A stretch of DNA of 52,369 nt from Kerstersia similis (GTDB taxonomy: Bacteria > Pseudomonadota > Gammaproteobacteria > Burkholderiales > Burkholderiaceae_B). Position 1 is the stretch's first letter; the number at the start of each line of letters is the position of its first letter. Shown here piece after piece: positions 1 through 8,342 of the stretch. The DNA is taken from positions 1-52,369 of the forward strand of contig NZ_CBCSIQ010000029.1 of NCBI RefSeq assembly GCF_965139615.1, written 5' to 3'. Below the pieces are notes generated by a model. The model saw only the letters and a list, made by a program, of their open reading frames with translations, was not told the DNA's origin and did not search any database. The position numbers were made by a program, and so were the translations under genes.

Positions 1-39
1 GGCGTGAGAGGGGGAAACAGGGGCTTGGGTCATGGTCAT
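1..39 (-). CDS. start of an unidentified gene (partial)
   Basis: An ATG at 39 overlaps the stop of the CocE-like hydrolase gene in an ATGA arrangement, and the frame stays open to the window edge, giving 13 codons (MTMTQAPVSPSHA). A second in-frame ATG is at 33. The overlap implies translational coupling and places this gene in the same operon. Too little is visible to assign a family. An oxygenase would complement the reductase at 7252-8283, but nothing in these residues shows it. Confidence 0.5.
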   Translation of the reverse strand, partial: MTMTQAPVSPSHA

Positions 40-1709
40 GCACTCCAGGAAACGGAAGGTTGCTCCAGGGTGAGCCGGAGCTCTGATTGCTGGCCGGGGC
101 CATAGTGGACGCCCAGCGTGGTGATGGCGCCCTGCGAGGCAGGTATCCATGAAGGGTTTTCGCCTGTGCCTGGATTCAAGGCATAGGCAGGAAAGGCGGA
201 GGCCGCCAGCGACAGGCGCAGCGCGTCGCCGGCAGCCAGGGTGGCGCAGGTGGCGTGCATGGCAACGATGACCGCCGTGCCCGGCACGGTTCCGCCAGTG
301 CGCGCATAGCCGTCTGCCAGCACGATGGCGCGGCCGTCCGGCAGCACGCGCGACAAGGTGCAGGCGATATCGAAGTCGGGCAGGTCGGCGCTCAGGTGCA
401 GGCGGGCTTCGATCGGGCCGGCCAGCAAGAGCGGTGCCGTCAGCCTGTCGGTGTCAAAGGTCATGACATCGCCGCGCCTGTCGGTGGGCGTATGGTCCAC
501 CGGGCCGGGGGGCGTGCCGTAAGGGCCGCCGACCGAAGGCGCCGGCCGCCAGGGGTCATTGACCAGATAATCGGTGCCGGGTTGCTGTGGCAGCGCCGTG
601 CCGGGGGCGAGCAGGCGGCCTGCACCGATGTGCAATGCCGCAAGACCGTTGCCGGACAGCGCCAGGCGCAGTTCATGCCCAGGCCATTGCGGCAACGTTT
701 TCCAGCTGTGGGCAGCCAGGTCGAACACATGCAGCCCGTTCTCGGTGGCAGCGCTGGCCGGGGCGTCCTTGAGCCAGCGATCGAACCAGCGTACCTGGGC
801 GATATCCATCTGGCTTTCTGCGGCGGGACCGAAGTCCTGGCTGCCGACCTGACGCGTCCAGGGGAAATGCAGCCATGGGCCGATCTCGACGCGCAAGGGC
901 CAGTCTCCCCGCGCCCGCAGGTCTTCCCAGGCCTGCAGTACGGTTTCGTTGTAGCTGTCGTACCAGCCGCCGATGAAAAGCGTGGGGATTTTTTTCGCAG
1001 CGATGGCAGGGGCGTGCGCGGCTGCGGAAATGCGTTGCCAGTAGGCATCTTCCGGCGGTGTGTCCAGCCATTTGCCATAGTGGCATAGCGCGGCGTGGCG
1101 CCGCATGTACTGTGGCCAGGCCGGGACACTTTCATTCAGCGGCAAGGTTTTCGCGGACGCAGCCAGCTCAGCATAGGCGTCGGCATCGCCGCGCCGCCGC
1201 GCCGTCTCCGCCGCCAGCTGGGTGGCCCAGCCCAGGGTGCTTTGCAGGCGCAGCGCACCTTGTTTCCAGGCCCAGCCTTCGCGGGCATCCCAGGGCGTCA
1301 TGGCCGGGGCGATGGCTTGCAGCGCCGGCCCGGCTTCGATGGCGGCCATGAGCTGGTTGTAGCCCTGGTAGGAAAAACCGTACATGCCCACGCGGCCATT
1401 GCTGCCGGGCAGCCTCGCGGCCCAGGCGATGGTATCGGCGCCATCGCTGGCATCGTGCTCGCCGATCAGGAACTCTCCTTCGGAGGTGCCGCGCCCGCGT
1501 ATGTCCTGAATGACCACGATGTAGCCCTGTGCAGCGTACCAGCTGGGGTGCGCGTAGCAAATGGTGCAGGCAATGCGGCGGCCGTAGGCCTGGCGCATCA
1601 GCAGCACCGGATAGGTGCCCGCTTCCGCAGGGCGGTAGATGTCCGCGTCCAGGCGCACGCCATCGCGGGTACGCATGGCAACGGTTTCGGGAGGCAGCGT
1701 AGGCAGCAT
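36..1709 (-). CDS. CocE/NonD family alpha/beta hydrolase
   Basis: A 557-residue protein of the X-Pro dipeptidyl-peptidase/cocaine esterase (S15) family. It has an N-terminal alpha/beta-hydrolase domain and a C-terminal jelly-roll domain. The nucleophile is Ser113 in GMYGFSYQG, the acid Asp251 in GGWYDSYNE, and the histidine His281 in GPWLHFPW, so the catalytic triad is complete. Family members hydrolyse esters, amides or acylated side chains; the substrate here is unknown. There is no signal peptide, so it is probably cytoplasmic. It lies 12 bp after the FAD oxidase gene and overlaps the next gene by 4 bp, so it belongs to the catabolic operon. It may release an acid or amine from an intermediate of the imported compound; that is inference from context. 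Confidence 0.85.
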   Translation of the reverse strand: MLPTLPPETVAMRTRDGVRLDADIYRPAEAGTYPVLLMRQAYGRRIACTICYAHPSWYAAQGYIVVIQDIRGRGTSEGEFLIGEHDASDGADTIAWAARLPGSNGRVGMYGFSYQGYNQLMAAIEAGPALQAIAPAMTPWDAREGWAWKQGALRLQSTLGWATQLAAETARRRGDADAYAELAASAKTLPLNESVPAWPQYMRRHAALCHYGKWLDTPPEDAYWQRISAAAHAPAIAAKKIPTLFIGGWYDSYNETVLQAWEDLRARGDWPLRVEIGPWLHFPWTRQVGSQDFGPAAESQMDIAQVRWFDRWLKDAPASAATENGLHVFDLAAHSWKTLPQWPGHELRLALSGNGLAALHIGAGRLLAPGTALPQQPGTDYLVNDPWRPAPSVGGPYGTPPGPVDHTPTDRRGDVMTFDTDRLTAPLLLAGPIEARLHLSADLPDFDIACTLSRVLPDGRAIVLADGYARTGGTVPGTAVIVAMHATCATLAAGDALRLSLAASAFPAYALNPGTGENPSWIPASQGAITTLGVHYGPGQQSELRLTLEQPSVSWSA

Positions 1710-1721
1710 GACGGTGTCTCC

Positions 1722-3104
1722 TCAGGCGCAGGTCTGCTGGCGCTCGTCCCAGCCGCGCAGTTTGCCGGGGTTGAGCAAGCCCTGGGGATCCAGGCGAGCC
1801 TTCAGATCGACAACATCCGGATTGACGCGGCCCTGCTTGCCGTCCTCAACGATGTAAACATGTGGGTTGTTCATGTGCACGCCATGGTCGCGGAAGATCT
1901 GCATGATTTCCTGCAGGCGTGCATCGTCGGTATAGCGGACGATCTGCAGGCCGCTGCAGTTCACCGGGCCTTCCTTGGTGCGCAGGAACTCCAGATGGGT
2001 CAGCACTTCGCCCTGCAGCAGGGTTTCCAGGGCCATGGCCTGTTCCACGTAGCAGGCCGGGTCGTAGCCGCTCTGGAGGTAAGTGATGCTTTTATCGTGC
2101 TTGAAGGCGTTGAGCGTGGTGTGGTTCCAGGTGAATTCGATCAGCGTGTGCGCACCGTTGCGGATGTCGTCCGCCGTCTTGCGATAGGACAGCGTGCCGC
2201 CATGGCGTGCCATGATCTCCAGCATGCCGGGCTCCGACGACGGATGCAGCAGCATCAGCGTGGCGTGGCAGCCGGCGGGCAGTTGCAGGGCATCGAGATA
2301 TTGGGGAATCGGTGCTGCCATGAAGCCGATTTCCTTTTTGATCAGGGCAGGCGCCTGCGCAATTTCGCTGCTGAAGCGCAAGCCCGCCTCGAAACTGTCG
2401 AAAGTGGCGATGCATTCCAGCCATTCATAGGCGGGTGCCAGCGCGACTTCCAGTTCCAGCACGATGCCGGTCGTGCCATAGGTGTGGTGCAGCAGCAGGG
2501 CTTCGGCGCCGCGCAACTCCAGGATGCGCGGCTCGGCTTCCATGGTCATGACACGCGCGCCCAGCACATTGCCGACGGCGGCAACCGGCCCGTAGGTAAT
2601 GGAGCCGGCACCGCCGAAGCCTCCGCCATACAGGCCGCCCAGCGTGGCAGTACGGAAGGTGGAGGGCAGCCAGCGCAGCTCGCTGCCATACTGCCGGGCA
2701 TAGGTATCGAAATCGCTCAGGCGGATGCCAGCCTGGGCGCGGCCAATGCCGTCGCGTACCCAGAGTGGCGTCTGGAAGGCGCTCATGTCCATGATGACGC
2801 CGCCATGCAGAGGGGTGGACTGGCCATAGTTGCCTGTTCCGGCGCCGCGCAGTGTCAGCGGGATGCCGGCCCTGGCGCAGACTGAGATCAGGTCGCGGAT
2901 CTCTGTTTCATTGCGTGGTTTGGCAACGATTTCGCCGCGTTTGCCGGCAAGCTGGCGTTTGAGTACCGGGCTGAACCAGGCAAAGTCGGTGGACAGGCGG
3001 CCGACTTTCAGCGGCTCGGTGATCCACTCTATGCCAGGCAGCAGGGCGGGCAGGTCGGCGCAGCTCGTGGGGGAGCCGGAAGCGGAGGTGAGCGATACAG
3101 TCAT
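1722..3104 (-). CDS. FAD-binding (PCMH-type) oxidase
   Basis: A 460-residue flavoprotein of the GlcD/vanillyl-alcohol-oxidase type. The FAD-binding PCMH domain covers about residues 50-230, with the pyrophosphate-binding stretch RGAGTGNYGQSTPLHGG followed by a Gly-rich loop (GGLYGGGFGGAGSITYGPV). The C-terminus ends in the family-typical LDPQGLLNPGKL. Such enzymes oxidise hydroxy acids, alcohols or amines with FAD; whether electrons go to oxygen or to a carrier cannot be seen. The start ATG at 3104 follows an AGGAGAAC ribosome-binding site. It lies 98 bp after the ABC permease and 12 bp before the CocE-like hydrolase, so it is probably a catabolic step in the same operon. Confidence 0.85.
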   Translation of the reverse strand: MTVSLTSASGSPTSCADLPALLPGIEWITEPLKVGRLSTDFAWFSPVLKRQLAGKRGEIVAKPRNETEIRDLISVCARAGIPLTLRGAGTGNYGQSTPLHGGVIMDMSAFQTPLWVRDGIGRAQAGIRLSDFDTYARQYGSELRWLPSTFRTATLGGLYGGGFGGAGSITYGPVAAVGNVLGARVMTMEAEPRILELRGAEALLLHHTYGTTGIVLELEVALAPAYEWLECIATFDSFEAGLRFSSEIAQAPALIKKEIGFMAAPIPQYLDALQLPAGCHATLMLLHPSSEPGMLEIMARHGGTLSYRKTADDIRNGAHTLIEFTWNHTTLNAFKHDKSITYLQSGYDPACYVEQAMALETLLQGEVLTHLEFLRTKEGPVNCSGLQIVRYTDDARLQEIMQIFRDHGVHMNNPHVYIVEDGKQGRVNPDVVDLKARLDPQGLLNPGKLRGWDERQQTCA

Positions 3105-3202
3105 GAAGTTCTCCTGGCGCGGGCAGGCAGCATGGTCAGCGGCCGCTGAACCCGCGAGTGAAAAATGAGAGGTGGCGTGGGCAGGCCGATAGCTGGCGCG
3201 GG

Positions 3203-4009
3203 TCAGGGCTGGCCTTGTTCACTGGTATGCCAGGCTTTGAGTACGCGGTTGGATAGCCAGGCCATCGCACCGAACAGCGCAACGCCCGTGAGGGAAATCA
3301 GGAACAGCGCGGCAAACATGCGGGGAATATCAAGCTGGTAACCGGCTTGCAGGATCTGGTAGGCCAGCCCGGAGCCGGTGCCGCCGGTACCGGCGACGAA
3401 TTCCGCCACCACCGCACCGATCAGCGCCAGGCCGCTGGAGATCCTCAGCCCGCCAAAGAAGTACGGCAGGGCGCTGGGGATGCGCAGGCGGATCAGGCTT
3501 TGCAGGCGCGTGGCGCGGTTGAGTTTGAAGAAGCTGGCCAGGTCAGGATCTATACTGCGCAGGCCCAGCGTCGTGTTGGCGATGATGGGAAAGAGAGCCA
3601 CCAGCGTTGCGCAGATCACCATGGAAAGCGTCGAGTCCTTGACCCAGATGATGATCAAGGGCGCTACGGCAACCACCGGCGTGACCTGCAGCAAAACGGC
3701 ATAGGGGAACAGCGCGGTTTCTATGGCGCGGCTTTGCACGAACAGAAAGGAAATCAGTACGCCAGCGATGGTGGCGACGATGAAGGCCAGCACGGTGATT
3801 TTCAGCGTGACCAGCAGGGCCATGCCCAGCGATTGCCAGTTCGTGATGAGGGTGCCGGCCATGAGCAGCGGTGACGGCACAAGGTAGGGCGGCAGTTCCA
3901 GCGCAGACACGCAGGCCTGCCAGATAACCAGCAGCACAACCCCGACAGCGACGGGATAGGCAATGCGCTGATGCGCGTGGAGCGTACGCAAGGAAGCGAA
4001 GTGACTCAT
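3203..4009 (-). CDS. ABC transporter permease, NitT/TauT type
   Basis: A 268-residue inner-membrane permease of the SsuC/TauC/ThiX family. Six hydrophobic segments are visible between residues 17 and 258. The cytoplasmic coupling loop is around residues 155-200 (NTTLGLRSIDPDLASFFKLN then RIPSALPYFFGGLRIS), which matches the EAA-type loop of the family. Its start overlaps the end of the ATPase gene by 4 bp. With the ATPase and the NMT1-like binding protein it forms a complete importer. Known substrates of the family include sulfonates, nitrate and pyrimidine precursors; the substrate here is probably the compound degraded by the neighbouring enzymes. Confidence 0.9.
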   Translation of the reverse strand: MSHFASLRTLHAHQRIAYPVAVGVVLLVIWQACVSALELPPYLVPSPLLMAGTLITNWQSLGMALLVTLKITVLAFIVATIAGVLISFLFVQSRAIETALFPYAVLLQVTPVVAVAPLIIIWVKDSTLSMVICATLVALFPIIANTTLGLRSIDPDLASFFKLNRATRLQSLIRLRIPSALPYFFGGLRISSGLALIGAVVAEFVAGTGGTGSGLAYQILQAGYQLDIPRMFAALFLISLTGVALFGAMAWLSNRVLKAWHTSEQGQP

Positions 4010-4881
4010 GATGCGGCCTTTTCGTGAATGGCGCTGGCGTGCAGCAGACTGTCTTGCAGCGTTTTGGCGTACTGGCTGAAACGGGTGCTGACCATGAAGT
4101 CCGCAGTGCGAGGAAAGGGCTCTTCGATATCGAAGGTCTCGACCACCCGGCCGGGACGTGCGGCCATGACGACGACCTTGGTAGAGAGAAAGACGGCCTC
4201 ATGGATGGAGTGCGTGACGAAGACCACGGTCAGCTTGCGCTTGCGCCACAATTCCAGCAGATCCGAATCCAGCTTGTGGCGCGTGATTTCGTCGAGCGCG
4301 CCGAAGGGTTCATCCATGAGCAGCAGATCCGGTTCTGTCGCCAGGGCGCGGGCGATGGAAACCCGCATCTGCATGCCGCCGGACAGGGCGCGTGGCAGCG
4401 CATCGGCAAAGCCCGACAGGCCAACCATCTCCAGGGCGCCCGCCACGCGTTTGTCGGCGTCCGTTCGTGGTACGCCAGCCAGATCCAGCGGCAGACGGAC
4501 ATTGCTTTGCACCGAGGCCCAGGGCATCAGGGTAGGCGACTGGAAAACGAAGGCCAGGCGCTTGCCGCTGGATTGCAGCTTATCCACCGGTTGCCGCCAC
4601 AGCAGCAGCCGGCCATCGGATGGCGACAGCAGGCCGGCGATCATTTTCAGCAATGTGCTTTTGCCGCAGCCGGAGGGGCCCAGCAGGGTGATGAACTCGC
4701 CCTCGCCGATCTTCATATCCACCGGTTCCAGCGCCCGCGTGCCGTTGGGGTAGGTCTGTTCGGCAGACAGGACTTCGATGGCCGGAATCTCTTCAGGCGC
4801 AGCGGAGCCGGCGTGGCGGGGCGTGGTTTCGCCTGATCTGGCAAAGTCGGCGCTGGTTGGCGTGGTGAGGGGCGGGTTCAT
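4006..4881 (-). CDS. ABC transporter ATP-binding protein, NitT/TauT type
   Basis: A 291-residue nucleotide-binding subunit of the SsuB/TauB family. It shows Walker A GPSGCGKS at residues 68-75, the Q-loop region AFVFQSPTLMPW, the signature ALSGGMQMRVSIARAL, Walker B DLLLMDEPFGALDE and the H-loop VTHSIHEAV. It has an unconserved extension of about 35 residues before the domain. It overlaps the permease gene by 4 bp and follows the binding-protein gene after 23 bp, so the three importer subunits are co-transcribed. Confidence 0.92.
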   Translation of the reverse strand: MNPPLTTPTSADFARSGETTPRHAGSAAPEEIPAIEVLSAEQTYPNGTRALEPVDMKIGEGEFITLLGPSGCGKSTLLKMIAGLLSPSDGRLLLWRQPVDKLQSSGKRLAFVFQSPTLMPWASVQSNVRLPLDLAGVPRTDADKRVAGALEMVGLSGFADALPRALSGGMQMRVSIARALATEPDLLLMDEPFGALDEITRHKLDSDLLELWRKRKLTVVFVTHSIHEAVFLSTKVVVMAARPGRVVETFDIEEPFPRTADFMVSTRFSQYAKTLQDSLLHASAIHEKAAS

Positions 4882-4904
4882 GGCTGGACTCCGTAGCGGC
4901 AGGA

Positions 4905-5936
4905 TCAGGGGGCGGAATGGACGGACTGGATGAGCGTCAGGTCATAGGCCTGTTCCGGTGTCACCTTGGCCGGGTCAAGCAGGCCGACATCAACGAGAAA
5001 GTCATAGCTGGCCTGGGCGCGTTCGGGAGTGATGGTGCCTATGCCCTTGGTCGCGGCATCGCCGCCATTGACGATGCCGGTCTCGCGGAGGCGGCCAAGG
5101 CTGAAGGCCAGCTGCTCGTCGGTCATGTTGGGGTTTTCCTTTTTGATCAGCGCGTTGCCAGGCGCCGGGTCCTGCAGGTAGCTCGCCCAGCCTTCCGCCG
5201 TGGCCGCCAGGAATGCCTCGATCTCTTTGCTGCGGTTCTTCACGGTGTCATCCATGCAGGTCACCGTCGCGGCATAGGCCGGGAAGCCGTAATCGGCGAA
5301 CATCAGCGTGTTGGCCTTGACGCCCGCTTTCTGCACGGCAAAGGGTTCGGAGGTGAAGTAAGCCTGTTGCGCGACGTTCTTGTCGGCAATAAAGGGCTGG
5401 ATGTTGTAGGTATAGGGACGCGTTTGGCTATCGGTGAAGCCGTACACCTTTTTCAGCCAGGGCCAGTAGCTTTGATGGGCGTTGCCACCGATCAGGATGG
5501 TCTTGTCCTTGAGCTGTTCAAAGGATGTGATGCCGTCGTGGGTAATCAAGGCTTGGGGATCTTTCTGCAGCCAGGCGCCTACGGTTTTGACCGGTACCCC
5601 GCTGGCGCGCACCTGCAGCATTTGCAGGTCGCTGGTCCCCATGACGCAATCTGCCTGCCGTCCGGCCATCATTTGCACGATGTTGACTTGCGGGCCACCC
5701 ATCTTGATGGTGACGTCCAGGCCGTGCTTGTCATAGAGGCCGGTAGCCAAAGCCTGGTACATGCCGCCGTGTTCGGCTTGCGCGTACCAGTTGGTCATGT
5801 AGGTGAACTTCGGATTGGCGGCCTGTGCGTGTGCGCCTGTGGCAAGCGCCAGGGCAGACAGCGTCAGGATGCAGGCATGGCGCATGGCGCCGGGCGCGGC
5901 GAGACGGAGGGACACGGCATTGCGGCGGGTAGTCAT
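4905..5936 (-). CDS. ABC transporter substrate-binding protein, NMT1/THI5-like
   Basis: A 343-residue periplasmic binding protein. A signal peptide is visible (Arg at positions 4-5, a hydrophobic stretch ILTLSALALATGA, cleavage likely after AHAQA near residue 39). The mature part opens with FTYMTNWYAQAEHGGMYQAL, typical of NMT1/THI5-like proteins that bind pyrimidine-like or other N-containing ligands. Its start overlaps the stop of the amidohydrolase gene by 4 bp. It should deliver the ligand to the permease/ATPase pair. The ligand cannot be named from sequence; a heterocycle or ureide is the best guess from the neighbours. Confidence 0.88.
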   Translation of the reverse strand: MTTRRNAVSLRLAAPGAMRHACILTLSALALATGAHAQAANPKFTYMTNWYAQAEHGGMYQALATGLYDKHGLDVTIKMGGPQVNIVQMMAGRQADCVMGTSDLQMLQVRASGVPVKTVGAWLQKDPQALITHDGITSFEQLKDKTILIGGNAHQSYWPWLKKVYGFTDSQTRPYTYNIQPFIADKNVAQQAYFTSEPFAVQKAGVKANTLMFADYGFPAYAATVTCMDDTVKNRSKEIEAFLAATAEGWASYLQDPAPGNALIKKENPNMTDEQLAFSLGRLRETGIVNGGDAATKGIGTITPERAQASYDFLVDVGLLDPAKVTPEQAYDLTLIQSVHSAP

Positions 5937-7255
5937 GATGCGGCTCCTGGAGGGCTGAGAGGGGGAACGACAGGGGAAATGAACATGCCGTTGCGCATGA
6001 CGGCACGAGGGTGGATGCGGGAAGGAAAACCGTGTGCGCTGGCGGCGGGCAGCAAGATGAGATTGGCAGGCGCGCCGGGAGCCAGCGGGGCGGCGCCGCC
6101 GTCGATCCAGTCGGCACGGCAGACGCTGTCGGACCAGCGATCGAAGGCGTCCTCCAGCTGGGCGGCCAGCGAGCCGCTGGCAAGCGCGTCCAGGGGGTCG
6201 AAACTGCCGCTGGCGCAGAACGGGTCTTCGACGTTATCGCTGGCGAAGAACACCGGGATGCCGCGTGCACGTGCTTCATGCACCAGCGTCAGGCCGCGCA
6301 GGCGCGGGGTGTGGCCTGTGCGCGCATCCTGCAGCAGCAGATTGGTGCTTGGCAGGCAGGTCAGCGCAATCGAGGTCTCGGCGACCGCGTCCAGCGCCTG
6401 CAGCGCCTGGGTTTCGTCCTGGGCCGCCAGGGCGCAGGCATGGCCGCAGACCACGCGCTGTTCCATACCGGTATGCTTCAGCAGGTGCGCCAGCGTTTGC
6501 AGGCCTTGCGCCGCCGGGTTCAGTTCTTCGTCGATATGCAGGTCCAGCGCGAGGCCATGGCGCTGCGCGCTGGTGACCAGGTTGCGCAAGGCGCTTGCAT
6601 CCCAGTTGCTGGAATGAATGAAGCCGCCCAGGCAGGCCTGTCCATGGTGTTTGGCGACCTGCCGCGCCAGTCGGTCCGCCAGGCTGGCATCGGCATAGAG
6701 AGACAGCGGCGCCAGGTTCACGCAGTCGATGCGGATGCGCTCACGCCATTCGGCCGCCAGATCCAGCAGCACTTGCCAGGCCAGGGGCGCCTGGTCGGCC
6801 TCCCACCAGTCACAATGGCTGCGCAGGCGTGTCACCCCCGCTTCCCAGGCCCATTGCAAGCCTTGGCTGGCGCGGGTTCGGACATCTTCTTCATCCCAGC
6901 TGGCGCGGTCACGCATCATGGCGTCGATGGCACCCAGCAGGCCCGGAAGCTGGTTGCCCGTGCGGTGGCGGGTGAAGGTCTTGTCGAGATGGGTATGGAT
7001 ATCCACCAGGCCGGGCAGGGTCAGCGCGCCTTGCGCGTCATAGTCGCAGCCTGGAGGGCTGGGCCGGTTGGTCGCCGTGCAGCAGAATGCCAGCCCGGCT
7101 TCAGGCAGCGGGGGTGTGCCGGCCCGAGCAGGTGTGATGGCGGCAATGCGACCGCCCTCAATGGCAATGTCGCTGAGTCCGCTTGCAGGGCAGCTGGCAG
7201 CGCCCAGCCAATTCGGCAGGCGTGCGCGACGCAGGGTCAGGCGAGGCATGTTCAT
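5933..7255 (-). CDS. amidohydrolase, cytosine deaminase-like
   Basis: A 440-residue metal-dependent hydrolase of the amidohydrolase superfamily, closest in layout to cytosine deaminase/CodA-like enzymes. Metal-site motifs are in order: VDIHTHLDKTF (His87, His89), LHIDEE in the middle, CGHACAL, and the late aspartate in FFASDNVEDPF. The N-terminal strand region IAIEGGRIAAITPA and the C-terminal NLILLPA belong to the small beta domain. It probably hydrolyses a ring C-N bond or an exocyclic amine of the imported compound. It overlaps both neighbours by 4 bp, which argues for tight co-expression with the importer and the reductase. Exact substrate unknown. Confidence 0.88.
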   Translation of the reverse strand: MNMPRLTLRRARLPNWLGAASCPASGLSDIAIEGGRIAAITPARAGTPPLPEAGLAFCCTATNRPSPPGCDYDAQGALTLPGLVDIHTHLDKTFTRHRTGNQLPGLLGAIDAMMRDRASWDEEDVRTRASQGLQWAWEAGVTRLRSHCDWWEADQAPLAWQVLLDLAAEWRERIRIDCVNLAPLSLYADASLADRLARQVAKHHGQACLGGFIHSSNWDASALRNLVTSAQRHGLALDLHIDEELNPAAQGLQTLAHLLKHTGMEQRVVCGHACALAAQDETQALQALDAVAETSIALTCLPSTNLLLQDARTGHTPRLRGLTLVHEARARGIPVFFASDNVEDPFCASGSFDPLDALASGSLAAQLEDAFDRWSDSVCRADWIDGGAAPLAPGAPANLILLPAASAHGFPSRIHPRAVMRNGMFISPVVPPLSPPGAAS

Positions 7256-8283
7256 AGATCCAGCACCAGTCGGGAGGAGTGGCTGCCGGCGCAGCAGGGG
7301 GCGAGGTATTCGCGCTGTTCGTCAGCGCTCAGGCAGGTATCGTTGTGCTGCGGTTCGCCTTCCAGGTAGCGAGTGACACAGGAGCCGCAGATGCCTTGCT
7401 CGCAGACCGTATCCAGTGGCACGCCCGCATGGCGCAACGCATCAGCCATGTTGTCGCCGTCGGCGAGCATGACGCTGCGTTGCTGGCGCGCCAGGAACAA
7501 TTCCACTGTACGAGGGGCGGCTGCCGGGCGAACCAGGTCTGCTGCGGCCTCAGTGTGAATTGCGGGGGTGGCGATGGCTGGGTCAGGTGCGCCGAAGTGC
7601 TCGCTATGGATTCTGCTGGCGGGCAAGTGGGCGCAATGGGCAGCAACCGATGCCATGAATCCGGCAGGGCCGCAGTGGTAGATGTGGGCGTCATCCGGCA
7701 GCGCAGACAGGAGATGGGCGAGGGCCGCGTTGGCACTGGCCGCGTCCGGACAGCGGTGTACGCTGACGGCATCGGCCCAGCTGCGGCTGCGCCAGTCCGT
7801 CGGCAGCGGCAGGTGCTGCATGTCACGGCAGAATACGGCCAGATGGAAGCGGCCGCCCTGCCGCGCCAGTTCGCTGGCCATGGCGAGTAGCGGTGTGATA
7901 CCGATGCCGCCGCCCAGCAACAGATGGTAGGAGGCTTCCTGATGCAGTTCGAACAGGTTGCGTGGCGCGGTGGCGCTGAGCCTGGCGCCGGGCACGGCTT
8001 CACGATGCAAGGCAAGCGAGCCGCCGCGGCCTTGCGGTTCGCGCTTGACGGCGATCTCGTAGTGGCTGGTTTCAGCCGGGTCGCTGCACAGGGAGTAGGC
8101 GCGGGTCAGGCCATTGCCCAGGCGCACGGCAATATGTGCGCCGGCGCGCCACGCGGGCAGCGGCTGGTGGCAGGCGCTGGTCAGGCGAAACAGGCTGATG
8201 TCCGGTGTCAAACGCTGCACCTGATGGACGACCAGATCCAGGGGAGTGGATCCGGGGAGGTGGGAGCTTGGCTTGCTGTCCAT
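7252..8283 (-). CDS. PDR/VanB-type oxidoreductase (FMN/2Fe-2S reductase)
   Basis: A reductase of the phthalate dioxygenase reductase family. The N-terminal ferredoxin-reductase-like domain has RAYSLCSDP; the middle has the NAD-binding motif LLLGGGIGITPLLAMA; the C-terminal plant-type ferredoxin domain has CEQGICGSC and a later Cys in NDTCLS for the 2Fe-2S cluster. These enzymes pass electrons from NAD(P)H to a Rieske oxygenase. No oxygenase is visible in the window. Start choice is uncertain: ATG 8283 (343 residues), ATG 8295 and TTG 8322 are in frame and none has a good ribosome-binding site. I chose 8283 because operator-like sequences fill 8288-8315. The stop overlaps the amidohydrolase start by 4 bp. 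Confidence 0.85.
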   Translation of the reverse strand: MDSKPSSHLPGSTPLDLVVHQVQRLTPDISLFRLTSACHQPLPAWRAGAHIAVRLGNGLTRAYSLCSDPAETSHYEIAVKREPQGRGGSLALHREAVPGARLSATAPRNLFELHQEASYHLLLGGGIGITPLLAMASELARQGGRFHLAVFCRDMQHLPLPTDWRSRSWADAVSVHRCPDAASANAALAHLLSALPDDAHIYHCGPAGFMASVAAHCAHLPASRIHSEHFGAPDPAIATPAIHTEAAADLVRPAAAPRTVELFLARQQRSVMLADGDNMADALRHAGVPLDTVCEQGICGSCVTRYLEGEPQHNDTCLSADEQREYLAPCCAGSHSSRLVLDL

Positions 8284-8287
8284 GTTT

Positions 8288-8315
8288 TTGACCATTTGGT
8301 TTGATCGTTCGATCA
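8288..8315. promoter_or_regulatory. RutR-like operator plus adjacent palindrome
   Basis: Bases 8288-8303 read TTGACCATTTGGTTTG, which matches the known RutR box TTGACCA-NN-TGGTCAA in 13 of 16 positions (the last three differ). Directly next to it, 8302-8315 is TGATCG-TT-CGATCA, a dyad of two 6-bp arms. Both lie between the TetR gene and the reductase start. They are plausible binding sites for the RutR-like regulator encoded next door. Binding is inferred. Confidence 0.45.
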
Positions 8316-8342
8316 GACTCAAGCAATTTGCGTGCCAGCTTG

